50,535 nucleotides of DNA from Bifiguratus adelaidae. Lineage: Eukaryota > Mucoromycota > Endogonomycetes > Endogonales. Below the pieces are notes generated by a model, which saw nothing but the letters and a program-made list of their open reading frames with translations, had not been told where the DNA came from and did not search any database. The stretch is taken from contig MVBO01000054.1 of NCBI GenBank assembly GCA_002261195.1, forward strand, positions 1 to 50,535, given 5' to 3'. The translations under genes and the position numbers were made by a program. Numbering within the stretch: position 1 is the stretch's first letter; each line of letters opens with the position of its first letter. This document shows positions 40,820-50,535 of the stretch, in pieces.

Positions 40820-42363
40820 CTACTTCTTGACAGCCACAATAGCCTTCTTTCTCTCGGCTTTGTAAGGCACAGCACCAGGTTTGGAATGCTTGCGCAAATT
40901 CTCCTCCTTGACCTTGCGACTCTCGAGCATGATGCTTTTCGTCGCGGAAGCGGTCTTGATCGCCTTAGGAACATGTCGATGTCGTGCAATACGCTTCAAT
41001 TCTGGCAAGTCACCATAACGCTCCTTGAGTTTCTCATTGTAATCCAGGCTAGCGCGCTCTCTAAAGTCCTTAACACCCATCTTGTCGCTTGCTTTGGCCT
41101 TCCATATCCGAATGCTGCCTTCATCGGATCCAGACAGGACATACTTGCTGTCCATGCTATACTGAGCGCAAAACACTCTGGGGAACAGGAAAACTTGGTG
41201 AGAGCATGGACGCGTATGCTTGATCACGGCCTACCTTTGCATGCGCTTAGTATGATAAAGGTCCCTGCTGTGACCTTCTCTCGTCTTGAAAATCCTAAGC
41301 GTCTTATCATAGGATCCCGTTACGATTTCCTCGCCAGTGGGTGAGAAGTCGACATCCAGCCTAAAACCGTAATGAGTGTTCACATTCAGGAAGCTTGCCC
41401 TTATCACACTTACACTGCGCCCTGATGTCCCTTGAGCACATTGGTCGCTGATGTCATTTTACGCATGTCAAACATGTAACAGTTGTGATCTTCACTGCCC
41501 TATAACCACGGTTGATTATTGCCATCAAAAACATTGAAAGGAGTGCCTTCTTCACTTACCACTACAAAATTAAAGGCCTCCATGGGATTCCACGCAATCG
41601 CATTGGCCTTCAATTGCATAAGCAATTTCGCCAAGGGCTGCATAGTCCGCAAGTCATACAAAATGATCGCTCTGTCCGTCCCACAGCTGGCCAAGACGGA
41701 CGTTTCTGTTTGATTGAACCGTACGGTATTGATGGTATCAACATCCCAGCTGAAGGTGTGTATTGGTTCGCTTCGATTCTCATCCCAGATATCAACAGTC
41801 GCTCCAGATGTGGCAAAGAGTGGATCTTTCCGATGATGCGATATTTGCGAAAAGGCATTTTTACCCACAAATGTAGAGATAGGTTCGGTGGATTCGGAAG
41901 GTCTCCAGAGCTTGACTGTCTTGTCTACAGAACATGATAGTAGCGTATTGTTAAATGGACTTGGGCAAACGCCCCGTACAATTGATTTATGACCCTGCGT
42001 GGACCATGTCGTCTCTTGCTCTGACAGTGACCATATCCGTATCTCTAAACGCATCGTCAATACCTGTCCTCATATGTAACCACCGCAGCACTCACCTCCA
42101 TCACCACTTCCAGAGATTAGCTTGTTGAGCTCCCAAGGATGCTTGGCCATACTATAGACACCATCGATATGACCCGACAGCGCCCCCACAAAGGGTTTGG
42201 CGTATAACCGTTCTAGCTTGACCGCATTCAACGCTCTCACATATTCTCGTGGCTTTTCGAATGGATGCAAGTCTGGATCAAGATTCCTCTGCACTTTGTG
42301 TATATCTTGCGCACGTTCACGGGTATAGTCTGCTGTAGAGCGAGACAATGCCTTGACCTTCAT
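40820..42363 (-). CDS. SOF1: Sof1/DCAF13 WD40 protein of the small-subunit processome
   Basis: Five exons starting at ATG 42363-42361 and ending at TAG 40822-40820. The N-terminus has MKVKALSRSTADYTRERAQD and FEKPREYVRALNAVKLERLY. WD repeats follow: GHIDGVYSMAKHP, SGSGDG|EIRIWSL (split by an intron), GHKSIVRGVCPS, LLSCSVDKTVKLW, TSVLASCGTDRAIILYDLR, SEDHNCYMFDMRKM, GEEIVTGSYDKTLRIFKTRE and VLSGSDEGSIRIWKAKASDK. The tail carries the Sof1 signature: RERASLDYNEKLKERYGDL, RIARHRHVPKAI, and ENLRKHSKPGAVPYKAERKK. Sof1 works in the nucleolus with U3 snoRNA in 18S rRNA maturation and is essential in yeast; DCAF13 is the animal orthologue. All junctions hold the frame. It is divergent from TRP5 with 326 bp between start codons. 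Confidence 0.92.
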
Positions 42364-42689
42364 AGTGCAAGGTCAAAAAAGTTGTAATATTTTTGAGTGG
42401 CGCCAAAGAGTGGCGCTTTACGCTTGAAGCCCTAAGACAAGCCATTGACGTGGCTACGCGATAGCAATCGATCATGCGTATGCTAATGAGTATACACCAT
42501 GCACTCTGCAGGCCATGGCGTTTTCATCCCTCTCCACTTGTTGTCTTCTCCCACCGCATATAATGACAATGTATCAGCCAGAGTGACTCATTTCGATAGC
42601 ATCAAATCTTTCTCGTCCTTGGTCTTTTGCTTTGCTTTGCTTCCGATCTCTGTCTCTCTCTCTCTCTTTCGTTTTCATAGACAATCATC
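42364..42689. promoter_or_regulatory. Bidirectional promoter of SOF1 and TRP5
   Basis: 326 bases separate the two start codons. The TRP5 side ends in a pyrimidine-rich leader with a (TC)n run at 42651-42667, usual for well-expressed fungal genes. No TATA box was seen. Confidence 0.5.
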
Positions 42690-45165
42690 ATGTCCAACGT
42701 TTTAAGAGCTGCTTTCGAAAAGGCCAAGGCAGAGAGTAAGTACGATGGGTCGTGTTGCGACTTGCGTGGATGATGGGCTGACTTACCTGTAGAACGCGCT
42801 ACATTTGTTACCTTTGTGACGGGAGGCTTTCCGCGCAAGGAGGAGACGGTGGATGTGCTGCTCGGTCTAGAAAAGGGAGGGGCTGATATCATCGAGCTGG
42901 GTAAGGCAAACGCTCGAGCATGACCTGGTTTGTGTTGATGTTGATGGCTTGGACTCAGGTGTGCCGTTTTCCGACGCTATTGGTGACGGACCGACCATTC
43001 AGACGGCAAATACGGCAAGTATCTCGGGGCATGCTCTCGATACTGGATTGATCTGTTGCTGACAGTCTTGCCATCGTGTAGGAAGCGCTCAAGCATAGCA
43101 TTGATATTCCCATCTGCCTAGACTATGTGAGAGAGGCTCGGCAACGGGGGCTCAAGATTCCCTTGGTATTCATGGGCTATTACAACCCGATCTTGGCTTA
43201 TGGCGAAGAGCGGCTTGTTAAGGACTGCAAGGAAGCTGGTGTGCACGGCTTTATTGTCGTCGATCTTCCCCCCGAGGAGTCTCACGTGTTCCGTGAACAT
43301 TGTCTAAATTACGGGTAAGTCCATCGCGGCTCTGTAATTTGCATGGAAGTATCGATGCTCATGTGTCGTCTGCAGTCTTTCCTATATCCCTCTTATTGCA
43401 CCAAGCACAACAGATAATCGCATCAAGCATCTCGCTCAAGTCGCCGATTCCTTCATCTACGTCGTTTCTAAGATGGGTGTTACTGGATCAGATCCAAAGC
43501 AGCAAATGAACGCTGAGCTACCCAACATGATTGCCCGTATTCGCAAGTACACCGATCTAAATCTAGCTGTTGGTTTTGGTGTCGCAACCCGTGAACATTT
43601 TGAAACTGTTGCTGCCCATGCCGACGGTGTGGTTATTGGCAGTCGTATCATCAATGTCCTCAAGGCCGCAGGTGAGTTTGATCTTGTGCGATATGTGTTG
43701 CGGTATAGTTGTACTTAGTTCTGTCTCTTTCGAATCAGCTCCTGGCGAATGTGGTGCTCAAGTACAGCAATATTGCGCCGAGGTGTGCGGTCGCACAGCC
43801 GTGACCGAAGGCAAGTCTTTGTTACTCGTCAGTGGTCACCTGTCTAATTCTCACACTTGTTGTATAGTTTCCGAAGCCGTCTATGGCATGGCTCAACCAG
43901 AAGTTGATCCAAAAATTCTGACCAACAAACAAAACGGTCAGCCGATCGGCGATGTTATGTATCAACTACCTACAAGATACGGCGATTACGGTGGTGCCTA
44001 CGTTCCCGAGGCTCTCGTCGATTGTCTCACCCAATTGGAGCAAGCGTACATTGAGACCAAGGACGACCCCAAATTCTGGGAAGAATATCGCAGCTACTAC
44101 GAATACATGAACCGCCCCTCTAACCTTCACTTTGCTGATCGCTTGACGGCTGACGCCAAGGGCGCCAACATTTGGTTGAAGCGCGAAGACTTGAACCACA
44201 CGGGTTCGCACAAGATTAATAACGCTGTTGGTCAAATCTTGCTGGCCAAGCGCTTGGGCAAGAAGCGCATCATTGCCGAGACTGGCGCTGGGCAACACGG
44301 TGTCGCTACAGCTACAGTCTGCGCAAAATTTGGTCTGGAATGCGTCATTTACATGGGAGCCGAGGATTGTCGCCGTCAAGCGCTCAATGTTTTCAGAATC
44401 AAGATGTTGGGTGCACAGGTAGTTCCGGTCGAGGATGGATCCAAGACGCTTAAGGATGCCATCAACGCCGCTATGCGTGATTGGGTAACGAACGTGGAAA
44501 CAACACATTACCTCGTGGGCTCAGCCATCGGTCCTCATCCTTTCCCTGCCATCGTTCGCGACTTCCAGAGCGTCATTGGCTCGGAAACAAAACGTCAACT
44601 TGAAGAGAAGCGCGGCAAACTGCCTGATGCTGTCGTAGCCTGCGTCGGAGGAGGAAGCAACGCTATCGGCATGTTCCATCCATTCGTCAATGACAAGTCT
44701 GTCAAGATCTACGGTGTCGAGGCCGCAGGTGAAGGTGTTGATACCCCTCACCACAGTGCAACATTGGCCAAAGGAACGCCCGGTGTCCTGCACGGAACAC
44801 GCACCTACCTCCTCCAAGACAAGAATGGACAGATCATTGAATCTTTCTCCGTCAGTGCTGGTCTGGATTACGCCGGTGTTGGTCCTGAGCACTCTTACTT
44901 GAAGGACATTGGCCGTGTCAACTACGTGGCTGCCTCTGACGCTGAAGCCTTGATTGGTTTCCGCAAGGTCACCCAATTGGAAGGCATTATCCCTGCTCTC
45001 GAAAGCGCTCACGCCATCTACTATGGTATCAAGCTCGCCTCAGAAATGCAACCCGGACAAGACGTGGTTGTTTGCTTGTCTGGACGTGGAGACAAGGATG
45101 TATCCTCCGTGGCCGAAGTATTACCAAAGTTGGGACCCAAGATTGGCTGGGATCTACGCTTCTAA
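42690..45165 (+). CDS. TRP5: Tryptophan synthase, fused alpha-beta
   Basis: Bifunctional enzyme for the last two steps of tryptophan synthesis, cytosolic. The alpha part starts [15 protein letters not shown], then [35 protein letters not shown] with the catalytic Glu and Asp regions, [40 protein letters not shown], and [12 protein letters not shown]. After a linker ([18 protein letters not shown]) the beta part has [36 protein letters not shown] with the PLP lysine in [34 protein letters not shown] (phosphate loop) and [16 protein letters not shown]. About 680 aa with seven introns, most in the alpha part; two begin with GC. Alpha-before-beta fusion is the normal fungal form. All exons join in frame and all active-site motifs are present. 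The next gene starts 89 bases after the stop. Confidence 0.95.
43015..43081 (+). other. GC-AG intron in TRP5 (alpha part)
   Basis: Reads AATACG|GCAAGT...CGTGTAG|GAAGCG. Splicing joins IQTANT to EALKHS, as the family requires. Length 67. Confidence 0.75.
43811..43867 (+). other. GC-AG intron in TRP5 (linker)
   Basis: Reads CCGAAG|GCAAGT...TTGTATAG|TTTCC. It joins VTE to [12 protein letters not shown] in frame. Length 57. The unspliced reading also happens to stay open, so retention would insert 19 residues without a stop. Confidence 0.7.
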
Positions 45166-45220
45166 ATTGTGTGACGTCATCATTGAACCGATAAATGTTG
45201 TATAAGCCACCGTAAAAAAG

Positions 45221-45236
45221 TCCTTCTCTTTCTCTC
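45221..45236 (+). promoter_or_regulatory. Pyrimidine tract upstream of RPS11
   Basis: TCCTTCTCTTTCTCTC lies 19 bases before the start codon, in the 89-base gap after TRP5. Such tracts are usual at the transcription start of ribosomal protein genes. Confidence 0.4.
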
Positions 45237-45254
45237 GTTAACTAAGCCATCGCC

Positions 45255-46224
45255 ATGTCTGAGCAAGTAAGTAGAGTTACAGGCTGTGTTGCACACCATA
45301 GCATGCTGCTCTATCAACAGTACTGCTCTATGGATTCATTGTATGGTTCTTGGGGCTCATCTCGTTCTGATCTAGGTTGAGAGGTCGTTCCAAAAGCAAG
45401 GAGGTGTCTACCTAAACTCCAAGAAGGCTAAGCAATCCAGCAAGACTTTGAGATGGTACAAGGATGTTGGCTTGGGCTTTAAGACTCCCCGTGAGGCCAT
45501 TGAAGGTACCTACATTGACAAGAAGTGCCCCTTCACCGGCGATGTAAGTTTCGGTGGCTGATATGCCAGATGTCGAATTCAAGGAAACTTATCGCGATCA
45601 ATGCTTTAGGTCTCCATTCGTGGACGTATCTTGACTGGTGTTGTTGTGTCTGTCAAGATGAACCGTACCCTTATTATTCGTCGTGAATACCTTCACTACA
45701 TTCCCAAGTATAACCGTTACGAGAAGCGTCACAAGAACCTTGCCGCTCACTGCTCCCCTGCTTTCATTGGTATTGGCATGTAAGTACTCGGTCTGTTCTT
45801 GTAAGCTGTTGCCCTGCAACATGCCTCTTTGTCATATTCTCTGGGACGTCGAATCTGGCAGTACCTGAACGAGACACACCACGAGTCTGTTCAATGTGGA
45901 TCTGTCTTGCATTCGACGCTTACCCTCATCATTCGTGATGACGCTGCCAGCATGTAAGCTTGATGTTTGAGCTTTTGAATGGTCATGACTTGGCTTGCTA
46001 GCGAATGTCAATTGTGGTCTCATCACATTTGAGTTATGGACGAGGTAGTTGGTAAGGTAACGGCTTACCAAGCCTTTGACTCCACCTTCTAATCCCTTGT
46101 TTCTGCCATCAGTGGTGATATCGTTACCGTCGGTCAATGCCGTCCTCTCTCCAAGACTGTCCGCTACAATGTCTTGCGTTTGAACCGCAAGAGTGCTACT
46201 GCCAAGGCTTTTGCCAAGTTTTAA
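45255..46224 (+). CDS. RPS11: 40S ribosomal protein S11 (uS17)
   Basis: Four exons. MSEQ is followed by an intron and [14 protein letters not shown], then [20 protein letters not shown] and [11 protein letters not shown], an intron, [40 protein letters not shown] and SPAFIGIG, a long intron (45780-46112), then [20 protein letters not shown] and a final KAFAKF. About 155 aa, the normal length of eukaryotic uS17, which binds 18S rRNA in the body of the small subunit. The very short first coding exon is typical of ribosomal protein genes in intron-rich fungi. The last intron (333 nt) is several times longer than any other seen here, but I found no complete box C/D or H/ACA RNA in it. Stop at 46222-46224. 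Confidence 0.95.
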
Positions 46225-46331
46225 GGAGCTTAGAGCGACAAATAAAACGTTGACTTGTCATTGTTTGTCTCAATTCTCTCACATCTTATCTTTCCGTTGC
46301 CTTTGCTTTCCTTTTCAACTGAATTATTGGC

Positions 46332-47042
46332 ATGGACGACGAGGAACTGAATGCGATAAGGCAACGTCGACTGGCTGAGCTTCAACGTAGCGCTGGTCAA
46401 GCTGGACCGGTAAGTGTTGGTCATGATGTTCAAAGACCAAGGATGGCTGAACTATCTGCGCGTTCTATGCAGGGTGGAAGCGGCATGTCCGTGGGTGGGT
46501 CGTCCAAGGATGACGAGGAAAAGAAGAGGTAATTAGGCAGGAAAAGCTCAAACGAACACAGGACTGATGACGCCTTGATGCACTAGTCAAATGGAGGAGA
46601 TGAGACATAATATGGTGAGTGTTTTGCTCTCTCTCGACGCGTTTTGGCTCATTCTCGGCTCGCAAGTTGGCGCAAATTTTGGATCACGGCGCGCGAGAAC
46701 GATGTAGGTAGCAGGCTAGAATGTGCAGCATGGTACTCAATCAGGCTTATAGTGGCCCGAATCACAATGGTGAGAGCCGAGCGAGGACGTGCTGTAGAAG
46801 ACATGTTGATACGAATGGCACAATCGGGTCAATTGCGGCAAAAGGTTAATGAAACGCAATTGATTGACTTGCTCAGTCAACTGAACGAAAGTCAAGGTAG
46901 TGGAGGAGGAGGTCCAAAGATTGTCGTGAGTATGAAAGGATCCTTTCACTGTCAAGACTTGGCTAACAGATGTTTTTGTTTTGGACTTTAGTACAATCGA
47001 CGCCAAATGGTGGATGATGATGACAGCGATTACGATTTATGA
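46332..47042 (+). CDS. PDCD5 / TFAR19 family DNA-binding protein
   Basis: Six exons on the plus strand, only 107 bases after RPS11. Product: MDDEELNAIRQRRLAELQRS, GGSGMSVGGSSKDDEEKKR, QMEEMRHNM|LAQILDHGARER, then ARITMVRAERGRAVEDMLIR, MAQSGQLRQKVNETQLIDLL and a tail YNRRQMVDDDDSDYDL. This is the compact three-helix PDCD5 fold with its usual charged N-terminal helix and acidic C-terminal tail, about 130 aa. The animal protein acts in apoptosis and with the TRiC/CCT chaperonin; archaeal and yeast homologues are small DNA-binding proteins. All introns have good borders and the frame is continuous. The Ser/Gly insert after the first helix is longer than in animal proteins. Confidence 0.9.
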
Positions 47043-47614
47043 GCGGATAATTAGCGTGCTCGACTCCAGACCAGTTCAAGTTTATCACAGGATGGCTGGA
47101 AAAAGGAGAGCTGGCACAGTAGTGTAAATTTTACTTGTATCATCCTATCTGCGCAAAATCTGCCATGCGCATAACATGGCCAACAACACTTCTTCAAGCT
47201 TTCTTCTGTGCTTCCTGCCAAGTGGCATTTTCATGTGCAAGCATCGCGAGTATGGAATCATGTGGAACAAGTCAATGTAGACTTGCTGTTAGTAATCTCC
47301 GGGATTACCGCTGGTCACCACCCCAAGGGCATTAGCCAATACGAGACATGACCTGAATGCACATTTCCATTTATGTCGCACCTCAAAACAGACAACGTTC
47401 ACTCGATGGTCGAAAAAGATCACTTGATAAGCCAAGAGCGTGGGTCGAATTTGTGCCATGCGACACTCCTTGTGGTCACCTTAATCCATGCTGCCATTAT
47501 GCTTAGGATCATGAAAACTGTTCCCTTTTTATACGGCTTCACGAGGCGCAGACATGTCATCCATTTCTGCGTATCCAAACGCATCGTCTGCCTTGTTGCT
47601 GTGTATCCTGCCAC
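47043..47614. other. Intergenic / 5' region of the FYVE gene
   Basis: A plus-strand frame (47373-47687) has a hydrophobic patch but no domain. Part of it could be leader or an upstream exon of the next gene. I could not fix the true start of that gene. Confidence 0.35.
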
Positions 47615-49188
47615 ATGCCTGTCCAGCGATGCAAAGAATCCATGGAGACTTTGTACGCCTCCAATCAACTTCTCGTTGAGGCGATGAACAGAAACCACTT
47701 CCTTGTTTTTCCAGCGCACACAATGCCGATAGAGTCTGTCGGACCCATCGATCCTGTACAACAACCCAATGCACAGGTTGTCTCGCACCATTCCGAAGTA
47801 TGCGAGGAGAGGCGCGACCTGCAACATGTACATCACTCACAAAATTTCACCGCAGCAAGACTTCCTGTTCGTCGTACTTCCATTCGTCGACAACGTCCCG
47901 CCTATGTCAAGATTGGCCGCGCAGACGAGCGAACAAAACGCATGACACCCGAGACGTCACCAGCCTGCAGCTTTCAGGTGGAACTTAGTGTTTCGAAAGA
48001 GGAGACGGAAACTCATTTTTCTGGCCGTCAAGTCGACAAGACCGCCAATGGATCACGGCTCGTGACGAGTCCTACCGTGGAGTATGACGATCAATTTGAT
48101 GCCACCTTCTTTCGCACTAAACCCAAAAGCCTAACCTTAAAGTCGCGAACCGAGCCGACCGACCCAGATGAGGAGCATCCTTTCGCTCGTACCGAAATTC
48201 CAGGGATTGAGGCTCACGTGGCACAACGACGAGAACAGCTGCGCATGTTGACTGCTCGTTATGCTGCCGAAGATCGACCACCTCTGCCTCTATACATTCA
48301 ACGTAGGCAAATGAGTTGTCCCAATCTATTGGGAGATTGCGATATCATCCAGAGTCAAAGTTGTCCGGTACGGAGACCTCCATCCATTTCGAGCAAAACA
48401 CATGTCATTGAAAGGCGTTACAGCTACCCGGCGCGTCCATCGTCACTCTTTCAGCTTCTTATGTCGTGGCAAACGATGGGTAGAATGGAGGTCCAAGCTG
48501 CGCATTCATCTCAAACCAATCCTGCGCAGCAAGAGAGTCCTCTCCAGCACGCCTCGACAGATGTCATCGCTTCGTCCATAGATCCAGAGCAAGAGGTCCT
48601 CATTCCCTTCACCGAATCCATCCATGCTCCTCCCGAAGACTCCACAGCGTATACACTAGCGTTTGGTGAAGACTCGACGCTATCAGTTCCCGATTCGCTC
48701 TTGACCACTCGGTATACCAGTCAAAGTCTCGACGATACATCAGAGGATTTGCCGTCGCTTCTCAGTCCCCATCTCATCCTATCCCCTCTTATCTGCCTCA
48801 GTCCGCGCTTGACCGCGGCGACCGTACCTTATTCCATAGGGACAATCAAGCGGATACTCGCAGATTTGCGATGGGGTCGAATTGAACGCTCACATTGGCA
48901 GGTATGTCCTTGATCTTGCTTCCGATCCATCTTGTTGACCACAGTGTCTAGGATAATAGCGATACGACGACATGTACAGAATGCCACCACTCCTTCACGA
49001 TGTGGTTACGCCGCCATCATTGTCGCATTTGCGGCGCCATCTTTTGCTACCGATGCTGCTCTCAGTACGCCATCCTGGATGCCAAAACAGCTCTACCACT
49101 TAGATGCGACCTTGGGGAGGAAGAGGTAGACAGTGTGGAGGTTAGAATTTGCATAGCTTGCTACTTACAAAACCAAAACTCACAATAA
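47615..49188 (+). CDS. FYVE zinc-finger protein
   Basis: Two exons (47615-48901 and 48952-49188), about 507 aa. The first 430 residues are low in structure and rich in Ser, Thr, Pro and Arg, with a helical LVEAMNRNHF near the start and a conserved-looking PGIEAHVAQRREQLRMLTAR. The intron sits just before the FYVE domain: RSHWQ|DNSDTTTCTECHHSF, then WLRRHHCRICGAIFCYRCCS with the R(R)HHCR basic motif, and a closing VRICIACYLQNQ. Eight Cys/His zinc ligands are present. FYVE domains bind phosphatidylinositol 3-phosphate on endosomes and vacuoles. The finger lies at the extreme C-terminus, as in several fungal FYVE proteins of unknown role. The start codon is uncertain; later Met codons (for example 47723) are possible. 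Confidence 0.8.
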
Positions 49189-49788
49189 ATAAGTCCATGG
49201 ACCTGTGCCTTGGCATCCCTGCCATACCTTGCGCCTAACAGCATTTGCCAAGGTATCGGCAGCGACATTCTTTTCGTGCAAAGCATGTTTGAGGGGTCGA
49301 TGTGAGGCCCGCTTGTCCTCAAATAAACCTGCGCTGGATATCAAACCAGATTGCGTGAAACGTGCACCAGGCTTAGGCTGGTCCACAAATGGCTCAGGGG
49401 GATTCGCTGTTTTGTCTCCGCATCACACTCCTACTAAATGTAGTGCAAGTGCATTCAAGGGATACCTGCCCAGATGCAGTAGGTTCAAAAAGGATATGGT
49501 TCGCATCATAAGGCAATGATCGACATTCGGATCATGATAACCGTCTGTTGCAGGATCAAGAGCAGATATACAGCCATCATGGCTGCAGAAATAACCACAA
49601 GGCTATCCTCGGTGGAGTGTCAAAACCGTACAACCCATAAAGCTGGTTTTCAAGGGGGTTTGATGCTAAGGTATGGGAGTTTGGCTGCTGGAATTCTAAC
49701 GCGTATGGCCAGCAGGCCAGTAATGTGATGGCTCTATTGTACAGAAAACAAATTACAACTTACACAACTTTGAATCTAAGAAAGCTGG
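49189..49788. other. Intergenic, no gene recognised
   Basis: Lies between the ends of two convergent genes. Short frames on both strands (49205-49519 plus, 49180-49386 minus) show no domain I can name. Confidence 0.4.
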
Positions 49789-50535
49789 TCAATGGAACAA
49801 TATATTGCGGGTCTTGTCCAGGTGATGCCGCACAGGTTCTGATATGGTATACGTGTACCGAGTTTTGTAAAGCGAAAGAGAACGGATGCGTTCAGAGTGG
49901 TCGGCAAGATAGGGATGAACCCGGTGCGTGTGCGTGAACTTTTGTTGATACATGGACGACATGAATTCGTTCAATTCAATGGCGGTCAGTAAATCTTCCA
50001 AGCTACGTTGGTCCTATGGAGTAGGTTGAATACGTCGAAAAATGAGGCTTCAACGAGGATTGGAGTCCTACCTGTGACACTGTTCGCGCTTGGTTGGCTA
50101 ACTTGAATGTCCTCGCATCGTACCGAGCGTGCGTCTTCATTGAGCGATGCTTGCTTGTCGACGTATTATTTGCATTGTGCTCGGATTCGTGTTTGTACTT
50201 GCTCAAATCATGCACATTGGTGTATGAGTCGTTAATGGACGGTGAGGAGCTCGGATAGCTGAAGGATGCTTCACCCTACAAGGATAATTGTTTAGAATAA
50301 ATGTTCGACGTCAAGGCCAGAAACGTACTGTCGCACGATCGTGGTAGTGTGCATATCCAGTAGGTTCTGGCGAGAAATCCTAATGGTAGTTAGAGGCTTA
50401 ACACCCACGCTTATTATTCATAGCAGCACTTACTTCTTGGACGGAAACCCACCGATGTCCAGAGTAACACAGGGTATCTATTGATGGCAAATGCGGGCGG
50501 TCAGTTTGCATGGCACAATGTACTTTTGCAGTGCA
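49789..50535 (-). CDS. Unknown multi-exon gene, 5' end outside window
   Basis: Four exons can be read on the minus strand with good splice borders, ending at TGA 49791-49789. From the window edge: HLPSIDTLCYSGHRWVSVQE, then DFSPEPTGYAHYHDRAT, then GEASFSYPSSSPSINDSYTN and VHDLSKYKHESEHNANN up to RTFKLANQARTVSQ, then DQRSLEDLLTAIELNEFMSS and a tail with HRVHPYLADHSERIRSLSLY. The middle is rich in Ser, Asn and His and probably disordered; the last exon is likely helical. No family recognised. It converges with the FYVE gene and belongs by layout to the intact housekeeping part. Confidence 0.55.

Noticed and set aside
42651-42667. (TC)n microsatellite of interest
   Set aside because: A pyrimidine tract right before a start codon is ordinary for well-expressed fungal genes.
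45780-46112. Box C/D snoRNA in the long RPS11 intron
   Set aside because: A C-box-like GTGATGA exists at 45935-45941, but no CTGA D box follows at a suitable distance and no closing stem is visible by eye.
47373-47687. Separate small gene with hydrophobic segment before the FYVE gene
   Set aside because: No start context, domain or splice signals; it overlaps the FYVE gene's first exon in another frame.
49200-49740. Possible WD-like repeats on the minus strand
   Set aside because: Fragments in several frames looked faintly WD-like, but stops intervene and no GH...WD pair could be established.

Overview
The window is nuclear DNA of a filamentous fungus. Genes carry short introns (about 45-110 nt) with GTAAGT-like donors, and the families are fungal: a fused tryptophan synthase, a Crinkler effector, FunK1-type kinases, a TPR-CHAT protein, secreted glycosidases and MFS transporters. 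Early-diverging fungi (Mucoromycota and relatives) fit the mix of Crinkler, FunK1 and a family of near-identical P450s, but I cannot fix the phylum from sequence alone.

Layout. Positions 1-38 kb are accessory DNA. In order: a Crinkler with a P-loop NTPase (minus, leaves the window on the left, one early stop codon); a 3' piece of an MFS transporter; a 2-oxoglutarate oxygenase of prolyl-4-hydroxylase type divergent from an intact 14-helix MFS drug transporter; a GH15 glucoamylase without its N-terminal half; a secreted AttH/CrtC-type protein with a stop codon just after its signal peptide; an intact AIF-type FAD oxidoreductase; two decayed FunK1 kinases in tandem; an intact Gfo/Idh/MocA oxidoreductase; a tandem array of three P450 genes, each damaged in a different way; a TPR-CHAT pseudogene and a polysaccharide-lyase-8 tail joined to the third P450; an intact GH71/99-like glycosidase; a quinone oxidoreductase with a one-base frameshift; half of a berberine-bridge-type oxidase; an intronless, GC-rich aromatic-amino-acid decarboxylase that looks bacterial; a small one-pass membrane protein; another berberine-bridge fragment on the other strand; and an intact sugar transporter.

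From about 40.8 kb to the end the character changes. Here lie intact, compact housekeeping genes: the SSU-processome WD protein Sof1/DCAF13 divergent from TRP5, then RPS11 and a PDCD5 homologue on the same strand with gaps near 100 bp, a FYVE-finger protein, and an unknown multi-exon gene leaving the window on the right. None of these shows a frameshift or stop.

Main points. (1) The accessory 38 kb is full of broken genes while the housekeeping end is clean, so the lesions are probably biological and not read errors, although individual homopolymer frameshifts need checking. (2) The decarboxylase is a strong candidate for recent transfer from a bacterium. (3) Three introns start with GC instead of GT, all in the context G|GCAAGT. 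(4) The glycosidase and the sugar transporter share a GGAATTCCC/GCGGGG-type promoter element, which suggests shared carbon regulation. I saw no rRNA, tRNA, CRISPR array or intact transposon.
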